NCBI GenBank assembly: GCA_903831575.1
Contig: CAIKYB010000040.1
Span: 62,001 to 126,000 of the forward strand
Reading direction: 5' to 3'
DNA from: an uncultured Bacteroidota bacterium
GTDB lineage: Bacteria; Bacteroidota; Bacteroidia; Chitinophagales; Chitinophagaceae
Length of the DNA: 64,000 nucleotides
Of this stretch, positions 17,519 through 25,895 are shown in pieces. Each line of letters opens with the position of its first letter. Position 1 is the first letter of the stretch. Under the pieces are notes generated by a model. That model worked only from the letters and a program-made list of their open reading frames with translations, was not told where the DNA came from and ran no database searches. Both the position numbers and the translations under genes were made by a program.

Positions 17519-18842
17519 TACAAACAAATCTATATCCCGGCCATTTACCATTACTAGCATACTATTGTTGATTGTAGGTATGTTATTTGGAATAATGGGT
17601 TCGTTGCAATATATAATTCCTGGCCTTTTAAAAGAACAGTTATCATTTGAGAAAATTAGGCCCATGCATGTCAGTTCAATTATTTTCTGGATAATTATTG
17701 GAAGTGTAGGGTCTGTATTTAATTATTTGCAATTACATACTCAAAAAAAGCTTTACTCTCGTATGCTTGCAAAAGCAACTTTTTTTATCTTTTCAATTTC
17801 TATCATTGTAATATTATTTTCTTATTGTTTTGGGATATTTGGTGGAAGGGAATATTGGGAATTTAATCCCATCATTGCGCTGCCTATTTTTATTGGTTGG
17901 ATTTTATTCATGATTAACTTTATCAAGTCAATCGGTAGTTTTAGAAACCAACCTGTATACGTATGGATGTGGCTTACCGGTATTTTTTTCTTCTTATTTA
18001 CTTTTTTAGAATCCTATTTATGGCTGTTCCCTTACTTCAGAAATAACATCGTGAATGATATGACTATTCAATGGAAGTCATATGGCTCCATGGTGGGTTC
18101 CTGGAACATGTTACTCTACGGAAGCAGTATTTTTTTGATGGAAAAAATATCAGATGAGAAAAAGTACAGCTCTTCGCCAATTGCATTTGCACTATATTTT
18201 ATTGGATTATTCAACTTGATGTTTAATTGGGGGCATCATATTTATACTTTACCGACCTATCCTTTTATTAAAAACATTAGTTACTTAGTTAGTATGACTG
18301 AACTTTTAATACTTGGAAGAATTATTTTTCTATGGAAATCAACCTTAACTAAAAATCTTAAACACCTTAACTCAATAACTTATCGCTTTATTTTGGCAGC
18401 TGATGTATGGATATTTTCAACGCTTTTATTAGCAATAGCCATGTCAATACCTGCCATAAATATCTATACGCATGGAACTCATATAACAGTTGCCCATACA
18501 ATGGGTGCAACGATAGGAATCAATAGTTTTTTATTACTTGCGATATCATTTGATATCCTAGCAACTCATCATAATAATGATATAGGCAATAAAAAGTATG
18601 TCAATTTAGGATTCTGGATGACGAATATCTCCTTATTTATTTTCTGGATCAGCCTTATCATCGCTGGGATCATAAAATCAAAATGGCAAATGACTTTAAA
18701 TAAAGAGCCTTTCAGCACAATGATGCTACAATTAAAGCCTTTTTTTATTGTATTTTGTATTTCTGGAATGGCTTTATTTACAGGGTTTATTCTTGTGATC
18801 TCCTCCTTAATTAAATACCATATTTTTTACAAGAGGAAATAA
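17502..18842 (+). CDS. norB: NorB-like heme-copper oxidase superfamily catalytic subunit (non-canonical)
   Basis: This 446-residue, about 12-helix protein belongs to the heme-copper oxidase/NO reductase superfamily and pairs with NorC. Seen: a low-spin heme His (H56 in RPMHV), GGREYWEF, the metal-site pair H245-H246 in NWGHHIY, and THGTHITVAHTMGA with H332 as likely high-spin heme ligand. Compared with cNorB as I remember it, the helix that normally gives His and Glu ligands (HLWVEGVWEL) here reads YGSMVGSWNML, with no His or Glu, and the usual HxH near H332 is HTM. It may be one of the alternative NOR families. NO reduction (2 NO to N2O) is likely but not certain. Confidence 0.8.
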   Translation: MVQLNNTNKSISRPFTITSILLLIVGMLFGIMGSLQYIIPGLLKEQLSFEKIRPMHVSSIIFWIIIGSVGSVFNYLQLHTQKKLYSRMLAKATFFIFSISIIVILFSYCFGIFGGREYWEFNPIIALPIFIGWILFMINFIKSIGSFRNQPVYVWMWLTGIFFFLFTFLESYLWLFPYFRNNIVNDMTIQWKSYGSMVGSWNMLLYGSSIFLMEKISDEKKYSSSPIAFALYFIGLFNLMFNWGHHIYTLPTYPFIKNISYLVSMTELLILGRIIFLWKSTLTKNLKHLNSITYRFILAADVWIFSTLLLAIAMSIPAINIYTHGTHITVAHTMGATIGINSFLLLAISFDILATHHNNDIGNKKYVNLGFWMTNISLFIFWISLIIAGIIKSKWQMTLNKEPFSTMMLQLKPFFIVFCISGMALFTGFILVISSLIKYHIFYKRK

Positions 18843-19087
18843 TACGTTATTTTCCAAATGAATATGCTTGTGTAAATCTTCTTCAAAATATTTCAACTCT
18901 TCTAATACTACTTTGAATGTCATGCAGGCTTCTTTTGGAATAGCATAATCGTTGCTTAAATTAACAATATCGATGAGTAGAGCACCAACATTATGATGTT
19001 CTAATTCCATTGCAGCTAAAAGGTCATTAATATAGGAATCCGGAAATGCTATATTAATTTTATGAGTAAATAAATATTCAAATTCCT
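18807..19087 (-). pseudogene. Remnant of RIC (ScdA/YtfE) di-iron repair protein
   Basis: The frame encodes the C-terminal hemerythrin half of RIC, the protein that repairs Fe-S clusters after NO or oxidative damage: MELEHHNVG, then EELKYFEEDLHKHIHLENNVLFP. The frame is open up to 19097 but has no start codon until 19010, in the middle of the domain. The N-terminal ScdA_N domain and the first iron ligands are missing. Its upstream end abuts the truncated fasciclin gene, and its 3' end overlaps norB by 36 bases convergently. A deletion that fused two neighbouring genes explains this best. Confidence 0.75.
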
Positions 19088-19483
19088 TTATTCTTCTTTA
19101 AAAAATCTAACCGAAACATGATACTGCAAAACATCTGTCAAGTCACTTTTCTTCTCTTCTTTTAACAACCCTTCCACCGTACCGGCAGGAAGCTTATCAA
19201 ATGCCGCATTTGTTGGAGCAAACACTGTAAATGGACCCGCATTACTTAAGGCATCTACTAATTGTGCTGCTTTTATTGCTGCAACTAACGTGGTATGGTC
19301 TTTACTTCCAACTGCAATCTGAACTACATTTTTAGCTGACTGGTCATCTTTAATGCCTGACTGCCCAACCTCTGCAGTTGAAGCTACAATGCTGTCAGTA
19401 GCTGATTTTTCATTATTACTGTTACAACTTAATCCGATAATCATTAATACTATTACTAACGGATACAAAATGCTATTTTTCAT
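19088..19483 (-). CDS. Truncated fasciclin (FAS1) domain lipoprotein
   Basis: The 131-residue product has a lipoprotein signal (IIGLSC, lipidated Cys20) and the first half of a FAS1 domain: TLVAAIKAAQLVDAL, the H1 motif GPFTVFAPTNAAFDKLPAGTVE and LTDVLQYHVSV. A complete FAS1 domain continues for about 50-60 more residues after YHV, including the H2 motif. Here the protein ends in RFFKEE. Just beyond the stop is the RIC fragment, so the domain was probably cut by a deletion. The gene may still be expressed but is unlikely to fold normally. FAS1 lipoproteins occur near respiratory gene clusters in Bacteroidota. Confidence 0.75.
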   Translation of the reverse strand: MKNSILYPLVIVLMIIGLSCNSNNEKSATDSIVASTAEVGQSGIKDDQSAKNVVQIAVGSKDHTTLVAAIKAAQLVDALSNAGPFTVFAPTNAAFDKLPAGTVEGLLKEEKKSDLTDVLQYHVSVRFFKEE

Positions 19484-19600
19484 GTTTCATGTTTTTGGTT
19501 AAAAATATTTTATGTAAAACTATCTTTGATATATGATTATGATTATGATTCAAATCACATTAATAAATTTCATCTCTACAATGGAAATATTTTTTCGAAA

Positions 19601-20311
19601 TTATTTATGACATTCCATGATAACGCTGTGAGTTATATTTTGATTTTTATTTGACCCCATTATATTATTAACCCCTAAACCTCTTAATATCAAGAGGCAT
19701 GCCATTGTAAAGACTATTGCTGGGTAAGTGTATTTAAAAACATTTTTAAGTTTGTGCCTTATCAATTGTCCGAAAAAAGAAAAGGCCCAAACTAATGGAA
19801 TGGTACCGATTCCAAACGCAGCCATAAATAGCATGCTTTCAAGTGGACTATTAGTTGATGCAGCGCCAATAGTTGCAATATAAATCAACCCGCAAGGTAA
19901 TAAACCATTCAATAATCCAATGATCAATACTGCAGCATTGTTTTTTTTATTAAAAAGAATCATGATCTTCTTTCTGATGTTTTTATAAAAATTGTTCAGC
20001 AATGCTGCTTTTTCAAATCGCTTTTTAAAATAGGGAAACAGAAAAAAAAACAACACCGTTATTCCAAGAAAAACTGATACCACATTTTTCAACCCCATAA
20101 TAAAAAACGACTTCCCTAATAACCCAACTATAAAACCTATCACGGTATAAGTAATAACTCGGCCCGTATTGTATAATAAACTGCTGATGAACTTATATGA
20201 AGGGCTATCGTTTATAGAAGGCAATGAAAGGGCTATAGGGCCACACATGCCAATACAATGCGTACTTCCTAATGCTCCAAGAAAAAATGCGGATGTAATT
20301 AAGGCTGTCAT
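19601..20311 (-). CDS. TauE/SafE-like (DsbD_2-type) membrane protein of the cbb3 operon
   Basis: The 236-residue protein has about six membrane helices, an N-terminal HCIGMCGPIAL motif and a central GLLPCGLIYIAT motif, each with Cys residues in helix ends as in the DsbD_2/UreH-like family. Members in cco operons are thought to help copper or redox delivery for cbb3 oxidase assembly. It is the last gene of the operon and overlaps fixH by four bases (ATGA), so it is translationally coupled. The substrate is not known. Confidence 0.83.
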   Translation of the reverse strand: MTALITSAFFLGALGSTHCIGMCGPIALSLPSINDSPSYKFISSLLYNTGRVITYTVIGFIVGLLGKSFFIMGLKNVVSVFLGITVLFFFLFPYFKKRFEKAALLNNFYKNIRKKIMILFNKKNNAAVLIIGLLNGLLPCGLIYIATIGAASTNSPLESMLFMAAFGIGTIPLVWAFSFFGQLIRHKLKNVFKYTYPAIVFTMACLLILRGLGVNNIMGSNKNQNITHSVIMECHK

Positions 20312-20742
20312 TTAATAAATAATTTATCTTCTTGGTAAAAAGCAAGCTGATCAGCAATCCAACGCAGATGTATTTCAAAATAACCTTTGGTCTCTAAAGA
20401 AAGAGTCCATTTAAATTTCCCACTTGATGTTGATGTATTAAAATGAATATCCTTTTCTTTATCAGAAGGGCAATACAATGTAGCATCAACTTCTACAGAC
20501 TTATTCATCATTTCTTTTGGCAATGTAATTATGAGTTCGGAATCAATTTGGCAAAAGCTGGTTTTTCCCGACAAGGCATTAACCCGCTCCCTTTCTTCAA
20601 TAGTATGTTGAAAAGCAAGTTCTTTTTTATAATAATCCGGTGTTACAAGATCTACTTTCTGACTAGAAGACTTGTAGACTAAGAAAAGAATGCCCGCTAC
20701 GAAAACAATATATACAAACATGATTTTTTTACCCCAGCTCAT
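20308..20742 (-). CDS. fixH: FixH family cbb3 oxidase assembly protein
   Basis: The 144-residue protein has one N-terminal membrane helix (about residues 7-24) and then the FixH opening VDLVTPDYYKKELAFQHTIEE, followed by a periplasmic beta domain. FixH works with CcoI/FixI in copper supply to the cbb3 oxidase. It lies between the second CcoG piece and the TauE-like gene. Confidence 0.88.
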   Translation of the reverse strand: MSWGKKIMFVYIVFVAGILFLVYKSSSQKVDLVTPDYYKKELAFQHTIEERERVNALSGKTSFCQIDSELIITLPKEMMNKSVEVDATLYCPSDKEKDIHFNTSTSSGKFKWTLSLETKGYFEIHLRWIADQLAFYQEDKLFIK

Positions 20743-20756
20743 GACGATTATTTTTT

Positions 20757-21383
20757 TTAATTATAAATTTCGGGCCCAATAAAAGTAGCCCTGATAGTAT
20801 TTATTCTTGTGCTCGAATCATATAATCCAATAACTAATGTTGTTTTCCAGCTTTTAATAGTGGCCCTATTTAGTTTTACAAAAAACTGAACTGATTCATA
20901 GTCTGATTTCTTTACAACAATCCTCTTGCCTTCTAAAAGTGATATTTCACCCGGCACATTTTCTAATTTCAGACGAATCGTAATATCATCATGTGTTTTG
21001 TTGATTAATTTTAGATTATATAAGTTGCTGATTCTGCCATCTAGCATAGATGTATATGTTTGACCGGAAGTTCTCATTAATCTTGCATCCAAATTATTTC
21101 TGCTTATTAATAAATAAATCAGAAAGGACAAAAGCAATAAGAGTACCACTGAATAAGCTTTAACACGATTGGTAATCGTCAACCTTTTATTTTCACTAAT
21201 ACTATTTTCTGAGGCATAGCGAATTAAACCAATTGGTTTTTTTAAACTAATCATTATTGCATCGCAGGCATCCATACAAGCTGTACAATTAATACAATCC
21301 AATTGTGTGCCATTTCGAATATCAATTCCAGTTGGACATACTCGAAAACAAGCCTTGCAATCTATACAATCGCCTTTCATCAT
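20757..21383 (-). CDS. CcoG, C-terminal piece (ferredoxin domain, membrane helix, Ig-like domain)
   Basis: The 208-residue protein matches the C-terminal half of CcoG (FixG/RdxA), a membrane iron-sulfur protein that reduces copper for cbb3 assembly. It begins directly at the two cluster motifs, CIDCKACFRVCPTGIDIRNG and CINCTACMDACD, then one helix (about 78-95) and the FixG C-terminal Ig-like domain. Normal CcoG is one polypeptide of about 450-480 residues. Here it is a separate frame that starts with tandem ATG codons overlapping the stop of the preceding piece in ATGA. It may be translated by coupling, or the split may come from an indel. Confidence 0.85.
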   Translation of the reverse strand: MMKGDCIDCKACFRVCPTGIDIRNGTQLDCINCTACMDACDAIMISLKKPIGLIRYASENSISENKRLTITNRVKAYSVVLLLLLSFLIYLLISRNNLDARLMRTSGQTYTSMLDGRISNLYNLKLINKTHDDITIRLKLENVPGEISLLEGKRIVVKKSDYESVQFFVKLNRATIKSWKTTLVIGLYDSSTRINTIRATFIGPEIYN

Positions 21384-22237
21384 GCTGATTTATTTATATT
21401 CTTACATCCATTTTTACAATTGGCACAATTGCCCTTATGATGATGGGTGCCATCTTTTTTTTCTTCATGTTTTATTTTTCCTCTGGGCTCGCCTCTTACA
21501 TAATCATACGCAACTATAATTGAATTTTTATCTAATAATACACCTTGTAATCTTCCATACGGACAAACCACAATACACACTTGTTCTCTAAACCACCAAT
21601 AAACAAACATAAAAATACTTGTAAAAAGGAGCAGTGAAAATAGGGTAACAAGATTTTCAAAAGGATGACTAATATGATTAATTAATACATCCATCCCAAT
21701 CAGATATGCCAGAAAGAAATTAGCGATGATGAAAGAGATGATGAAAAATAATATAAACTTAGTTACTCGTTTTATAAGCTTTTCTGTATCCCATTTTCTT
21801 TTATGAAGCCTTGCCTGATCAGATGCATCTCCATCAATCCAATATTCAATTTTTCGGAATACCATTTCCATGAATATAGTTTGTGGACAGGCCCATCCGC
21901 AAAAAACCCTGCCAAAAATGATTGTAAATAAAATAATGAAAACGATAAATGTGATTGTTGCTAATCCAAAAATGAAAAAATCCTGTGGCCAAAAAATCAT
22001 GCCGAAAATAATAAATTTACGTTCTAGGACATTCAACATGAACAATGGATCTCCTGAGACTTTAATAAAAGGCAATGAAAAAAAAATCACTAAATAAAAT
22101 ATGCTAAAAACAGTTCTTAAATTATAATGGCCCCCTTTTGGTTTTTGAGGAAATATAAAGTTCCTTTTGCCCTCAATAGAAATGGTAGCAACCGAATCCC
22201 TGAAACTTTCATCATGTAATTCTTCTGTCTCTGACAT
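21380..22237 (-). CDS. CcoG, N-terminal piece (membrane domain with His/Cys-rich tail)
   Basis: The 285-residue piece carries the CcoG membrane region: RTVFSIFYL, the motif FGRVFCGWACPQTIFMEMVF with its paired cysteines, and EQVCIVVCPYGRLQGVLLD, about five helices in all. It ends with RGEPRGKIKHEEKKDG, then an extra tail HHHKGNCANCKNGC before the stop, just where the ferredoxin domain should follow. I chose the ATG at 22237, one base after the ccoP stop, because the longer frame starting at 22300 would overlap ccoP by 62 bases. Confidence 0.83.
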   Translation of the reverse strand: MSETEELHDESFRDSVATISIEGKRNFIFPQKPKGGHYNLRTVFSIFYLVIFFSLPFIKVSGDPLFMLNVLERKFIIFGMIFWPQDFFIFGLATITFIVFIILFTIIFGRVFCGWACPQTIFMEMVFRKIEYWIDGDASDQARLHKRKWDTEKLIKRVTKFILFFIISFIIANFFLAYLIGMDVLINHISHPFENLVTLFSLLLFTSIFMFVYWWFREQVCIVVCPYGRLQGVLLDKNSIIVAYDYVRGEPRGKIKHEEKKDGTHHHKGNCANCKNGCKNINKSA

Positions 22238-22238
22238 T

Positions 22239-23378
22239 TTATTTTTTTGATTTAATAAGTGAGTCCGTTGAAATGCCTCCCTGATTAGATTTATCTGCAA
22301 TAAACAAATCCCCTTGTGGCTCTTTTGGATTTAGAGGCTTCGTTCCTTGCAGTGTTGTAATATATCCTGCGAGATTATTGATTTGCTTTGGAGAAAAATT
22401 TTTCTCCCAAGCCTGCATTCCTTTATCCGGATAACCATGTTTGATAGATGCAAAGATGTCATTCAAAGAACCTTTGTGTATCCAATAAGCATCTGTCAAG
22501 TTAGGTCCTGTAGCACCTTCTCCAGCTTTTCCATGGCAAGTCCAACAAATAGAAGAAAAAATCTCTTTCCCCTCATCTAATCCACTCTTTAAGGGCATCT
22601 GAATATTTGACTCGTCGACATTTTCTGAATTTTTTGAAGCATAAGAATTTGCTTGAATTTTGGCTTGTTCTACTTCTGCCAAATATTCCTCGGTTGGATT
22701 TTTGCCATATCCAAACACATGGAAATTCAAGAGATAAATAATTGCAACTACAATTGTAAAATAGAAGCCATACTTCCACCATGGGGGAAGTGCATTATCC
22801 AACTCCTTAATTCCATCATAATCGTGATCAAGAAGAATATCCGCTTCTTTTTCAATAGCAACTGCTTTCGTAAAGATTTTTTTATCCAAACTTTTCCATG
22901 AATGAAATATGGAGAACGCCTTCTTTGTGCTTTCCGGAATCAGTTCCTGCTGAATCCTTTTGATAAAAAACATCAGGAATAATATAGCAATAAGCTCTAG
23001 AAAAATAATGGAAGCCGTCATCCAAAATCCTGTATACCCCATTCCTCCGTAATTATAAAATTGATCCGTCGAAACTGAATTGACTGATTTAACTTGAGCA
23101 TAAGATGTTTGAGAAAGTAACAACATCCCTACAACAATTGTGGGGAGCAACTTGGAACTATTTTTATTTTTTTCGGTTAGCTGATTAGATAACACGATAA
23201 GTACCTGACCCATACCCCAGATTACAAATATTAATACCACAGCAATAATAATCATCACTGTTGCCAATAAATTATTACTTGATGATTCAATCTTAGGAAT
23301 GGATTCTTGAGAGAACCCAAGACATGGTAGGAAAAGGGTAAAAAGGAAGACCCCTATTTTATTGAGTTTGTATAACAT
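22239..23378 (-). CDS. ccoP: cbb3-type cytochrome c oxidase subunit III, CcoP (one heme)
   Basis: The 379-residue protein starts with a signal peptide or first helix and has several membrane segments (about 38-63, 80-95, 118-140, 203-222). The signature LDNALPPWWKYGFY at 193-206 is typical of CcoP. A single c-type heme site, CWTCH, is at 278-282, with the likely Met ligand in GMQAWEKNF. Proteobacterial CcoP has two hemes; the one-heme form with a long N-terminal membrane part is usual in Bacteroidota. It feeds electrons to CcoNO. Confidence 0.93.
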   Translation of the reverse strand: MLYKLNKIGVFLFTLFLPCLGFSQESIPKIESSSNNLLATVMIIIAVVLIFVIWGMGQVLIVLSNQLTEKNKNSSKLLPTIVVGMLLLSQTSYAQVKSVNSVSTDQFYNYGGMGYTGFWMTASIIFLELIAILFLMFFIKRIQQELIPESTKKAFSIFHSWKSLDKKIFTKAVAIEKEADILLDHDYDGIKELDNALPPWWKYGFYFTIVVAIIYLLNFHVFGYGKNPTEEYLAEVEQAKIQANSYASKNSENVDESNIQMPLKSGLDEGKEIFSSICWTCHGKAGEGATGPNLTDAYWIHKGSLNDIFASIKHGYPDKGMQAWEKNFSPKQINNLAGYITTLQGTKPLNPKEPQGDLFIADKSNQGGISTDSLIKSKK

Positions 23379-23391
23379 AAACTGATTTTTA

Positions 23392-23580
23392 TTAATGATT
23401 AGATTCGATTTCTGGTTTGTCTAATGGTATATTGGAAAGATGGGTTACACTCTTTTTATCCATTTTAATCACAAACCAAAGCAATACAACAAAAAAGACA
23501 AAAAAGATAATAAGCGAAATCATCGGATATACCTGACAGTTCTCTATAGTGCTTGCATATTGTTTAATAAATTTAAACAT
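23392..23580 (-). CDS. ccoQ: CcoQ-like small subunit of cbb3 oxidase
   Basis: The 62-residue protein has one membrane helix (about residues 19-39) and a short polar tail. Its position between ccoNO and ccoP, with 10- and 13-base gaps, is that of CcoQ/FixQ, which stabilises the complex. Sequence alone would not identify it; the assignment rests on size, topology and position. Confidence 0.8.
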   Translation of the reverse strand: MFKFIKQYASTIENCQVYPMISLIIFFVFFVVLLWFVIKMDKKSVTHLSNIPLDKPEIESNH

Positions 23581-23590
23581 GGTTATTGTT

Positions 23591-25705
23591 TTAAGGTTTA
23601 CTAATGTCTTTTCCTAATCTTTGCAGATAAGCAATAATCGCTATTACTTCTTTTCTGGGTGACACTCTAATACTGTCAGAAAGTAAGTTTTTGCTGATCT
23701 TATTCGCCTGCTCCATCAGGAGTTGATTGGCCTTCCTATCAAAATTCTTTTCATAAGGCACTCCCATTGTTTGCATAGCCCTGATTTTAGCAGCAGTACT
23801 AGAGGTATCTAAATTTTGTTCGAGCATAAATGAATACGCTGGCATAATGGAGCCTTCACTCATGGAAGACGGTTCGCGTAAATGTCTGAAATGCCAGCCA
23901 TCAGTCTTCTTGAGATTGCCCGTCCCTTCACGAGCCAAATCAGGACCTGTTCTCTTACTGCCCCACTGAAAAGGATGATCGTAAACAAATTCACCGGCTT
24001 TAGAATATTCTCCATAACGCTCAGTTTCACTTCTAAAAGGACGAACCATCTGAGAATGACATACATAACAACCCTCACGAATATAGATATCACGACCCTG
24101 CAATTCTAAAGGTGTATAAGGTTTTACACTACTAATTGTAGGCACATTCGATTTAATTAAAAATGTAGGAATAAGTTCAATAGCACCGCCAATTAAAATA
24201 ACAATCAAACTCAACACCATTAAGTAAACAGGCTTTCTCTCAATCCATCTGTGCCAATGCTCTCCAGATTGTCTCTTATGTTCTACAACTAATGGAGGCG
24301 CTTCTGCAACTTCATTTTCAACTAGCTTACCAGACTTAACAGTTTTGTAAATATTGTAGACCATTAACACCACTCCAATTAAATACAAAGTGCCGCCAAA
24401 GGAACGCATAGCATAAAATGGTTTTAGATAAGTAACAGTTTCTAAAAACGAATATTTTAATTGTCCGCTTTCTGTGAATTGTTTCCACATACTACTTTGT
24501 GTAAAACCTGCCCAATACATAGGAACAGCATAAAATATCATTCCTAAAGTGGCCAGCCAAAAATGGTTATGGGCTAGTTTTTTAGAAAATAAAGTTGTGC
24601 TAAATATTCTTGGTATTAACCAATAAATGATACCAAAGGTGAGCATCCCATTCCATCCGAGTGCGCCAATATGAACGTGTGCAATAATCCAATCAGTAAA
24701 GTGTGCAATTGCATTTACGTTTTTTAACGCCAACATCGGGCCTTCAAAAGTAGCCATGCCATATGCTGTTACAGCAACTACCATAAATTTCAATATAACG
24801 TCATCTCTAACCCTGTCCCATGCACCCCTTAACGTTAGCAACCCATTAATCATACCTCCCCAGCTTGGAAAAATCAACATGAAAGAGAATACAACGCCTA
24901 GAGACTGCGCCCAGTTGGGTAATGCTGTATACAAAAGATGATGAGGACCGGCCCAGATATATAAAAATATTAATGCCCAAAAATGTATAATCGATAACCG
25001 ATATGAATAAACAGGCCTATTCGCCGCTTTTGGCATAAAGTAATACATCATTCCCAAATAAGGTGTGGTTAGAAAAAATGCAACTGCATTATGTCCATAC
25101 CACCATTGCACCAATGCATCCTGTACGCCTGCATACCAGGAATAACTTTTAAACAACGTCACTGGCAATTCGAAGGAATTAACAATGTGCAATACTGCTA
25201 CCGTTACAAAAGTGGCTATATAAAACCAGATAGCTACATACAAATGCTTCTCTCTTCTTTTAATAATAGTGGCAAACATATTCCATCCAAACACCACCCA
25301 TATCAATGTAATCGCAATATCAATAGGCCATTCCAGTTCAGCATATTCTTTGCCAGAAGTAATACCTAATGGTAAAGTAATTGCAGCAAAAACAATAATC
25401 AATTGCCAACCCCAGAAATGAATTTTACTAAGTGTATCATTATACATTCTTGCTTTACATAAGCGCTGCAATGAATAATAAACCCCCATAAAAATACCAT
25501 TACCTACGAAGGCGAAAATAACTGCATTCGTATGTAAGGGCCTCAACCTACCGAATGAACCATATTGGGTAATATTTAACGAAGGAAACACCAATTGTAA
25601 TGATACCCATAAGCCGGCAAGCATTCCAACTATTCCCCACAAAATAGTGGCATAAGCAAAATTTCTAACCGTTTTGTTGTCGTAATAAAATTTTTCAGTT
25701 TGCAT
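23591..25705 (-). CDS. ccoNO: cbb3-type cytochrome c oxidase, fused subunits I and II (CcoNO)
   Basis: This 704-residue protein reduces O2 to water with high affinity. Residues 1 to about 470 are CcoN with 12 helices, low-spin heme His in RPLHTNAV, the copper-site segment YGHNAVAFFLT, HHLLY and the heme pair HVHIGALGWNG. After a linker and one helix (about 495-515), the CcoO part carries CYVCHSQMVRPF with the heme site at 546-550 and PYEKNF near the end. The fusion is characteristic of Bacteroidota. It overlaps ccoS by 11 bases upstream. Confidence 0.97.
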   Translation of the reverse strand: MQTEKFYYDNKTVRNFAYATILWGIVGMLAGLWVSLQLVFPSLNITQYGSFGRLRPLHTNAVIFAFVGNGIFMGVYYSLQRLCKARMYNDTLSKIHFWGWQLIIVFAAITLPLGITSGKEYAELEWPIDIAITLIWVVFGWNMFATIIKRREKHLYVAIWFYIATFVTVAVLHIVNSFELPVTLFKSYSWYAGVQDALVQWWYGHNAVAFFLTTPYLGMMYYFMPKAANRPVYSYRLSIIHFWALIFLYIWAGPHHLLYTALPNWAQSLGVVFSFMLIFPSWGGMINGLLTLRGAWDRVRDDVILKFMVVAVTAYGMATFEGPMLALKNVNAIAHFTDWIIAHVHIGALGWNGMLTFGIIYWLIPRIFSTTLFSKKLAHNHFWLATLGMIFYAVPMYWAGFTQSSMWKQFTESGQLKYSFLETVTYLKPFYAMRSFGGTLYLIGVVLMVYNIYKTVKSGKLVENEVAEAPPLVVEHKRQSGEHWHRWIERKPVYLMVLSLIVILIGGAIELIPTFLIKSNVPTISSVKPYTPLELQGRDIYIREGCYVCHSQMVRPFRSETERYGEYSKAGEFVYDHPFQWGSKRTGPDLAREGTGNLKKTDGWHFRHLREPSSMSEGSIMPAYSFMLEQNLDTSSTAAKIRAMQTMGVPYEKNFDRKANQLLMEQANKISKNLLSDSIRVSPRKEVIAIIAYLQRLGKDISKP

Positions 25706-25895
25706 GTGATGATTTTTTTTCTATTGTTGATTGATCGTTTTTAGATTTCTTATTCCTATCGTCTTCAAAAAGTATTCTAACCGAAGGAGTAAATTCGTCA
25801 TCATACTGTCCGGTGGTTACACTCCATATAAATGCAATTAAAAAAGAAATCGCAATAATGATACTAACTCCAAGAAGTAAGAATAAAGCACTCAT
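25695..25895 (-). CDS. ccoS: cbb3 oxidase maturation protein CcoS
   Basis: The 66-residue protein shows the CcoS pattern: one membrane helix (residues 4-26), then FIWSVTTGQYDDEFTPSVRILFEDD. CcoS is needed for cofactor insertion into CcoN. It overlaps ccoI by ATGA and ccoNO by 11 bases, indicating coupled translation. Confidence 0.93.
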   Translation of the reverse strand: MSALFLLLGVSIIIAISFLIAFIWSVTTGQYDDEFTPSVRILFEDDRNKKSKNDQSTIEKKSSHAN

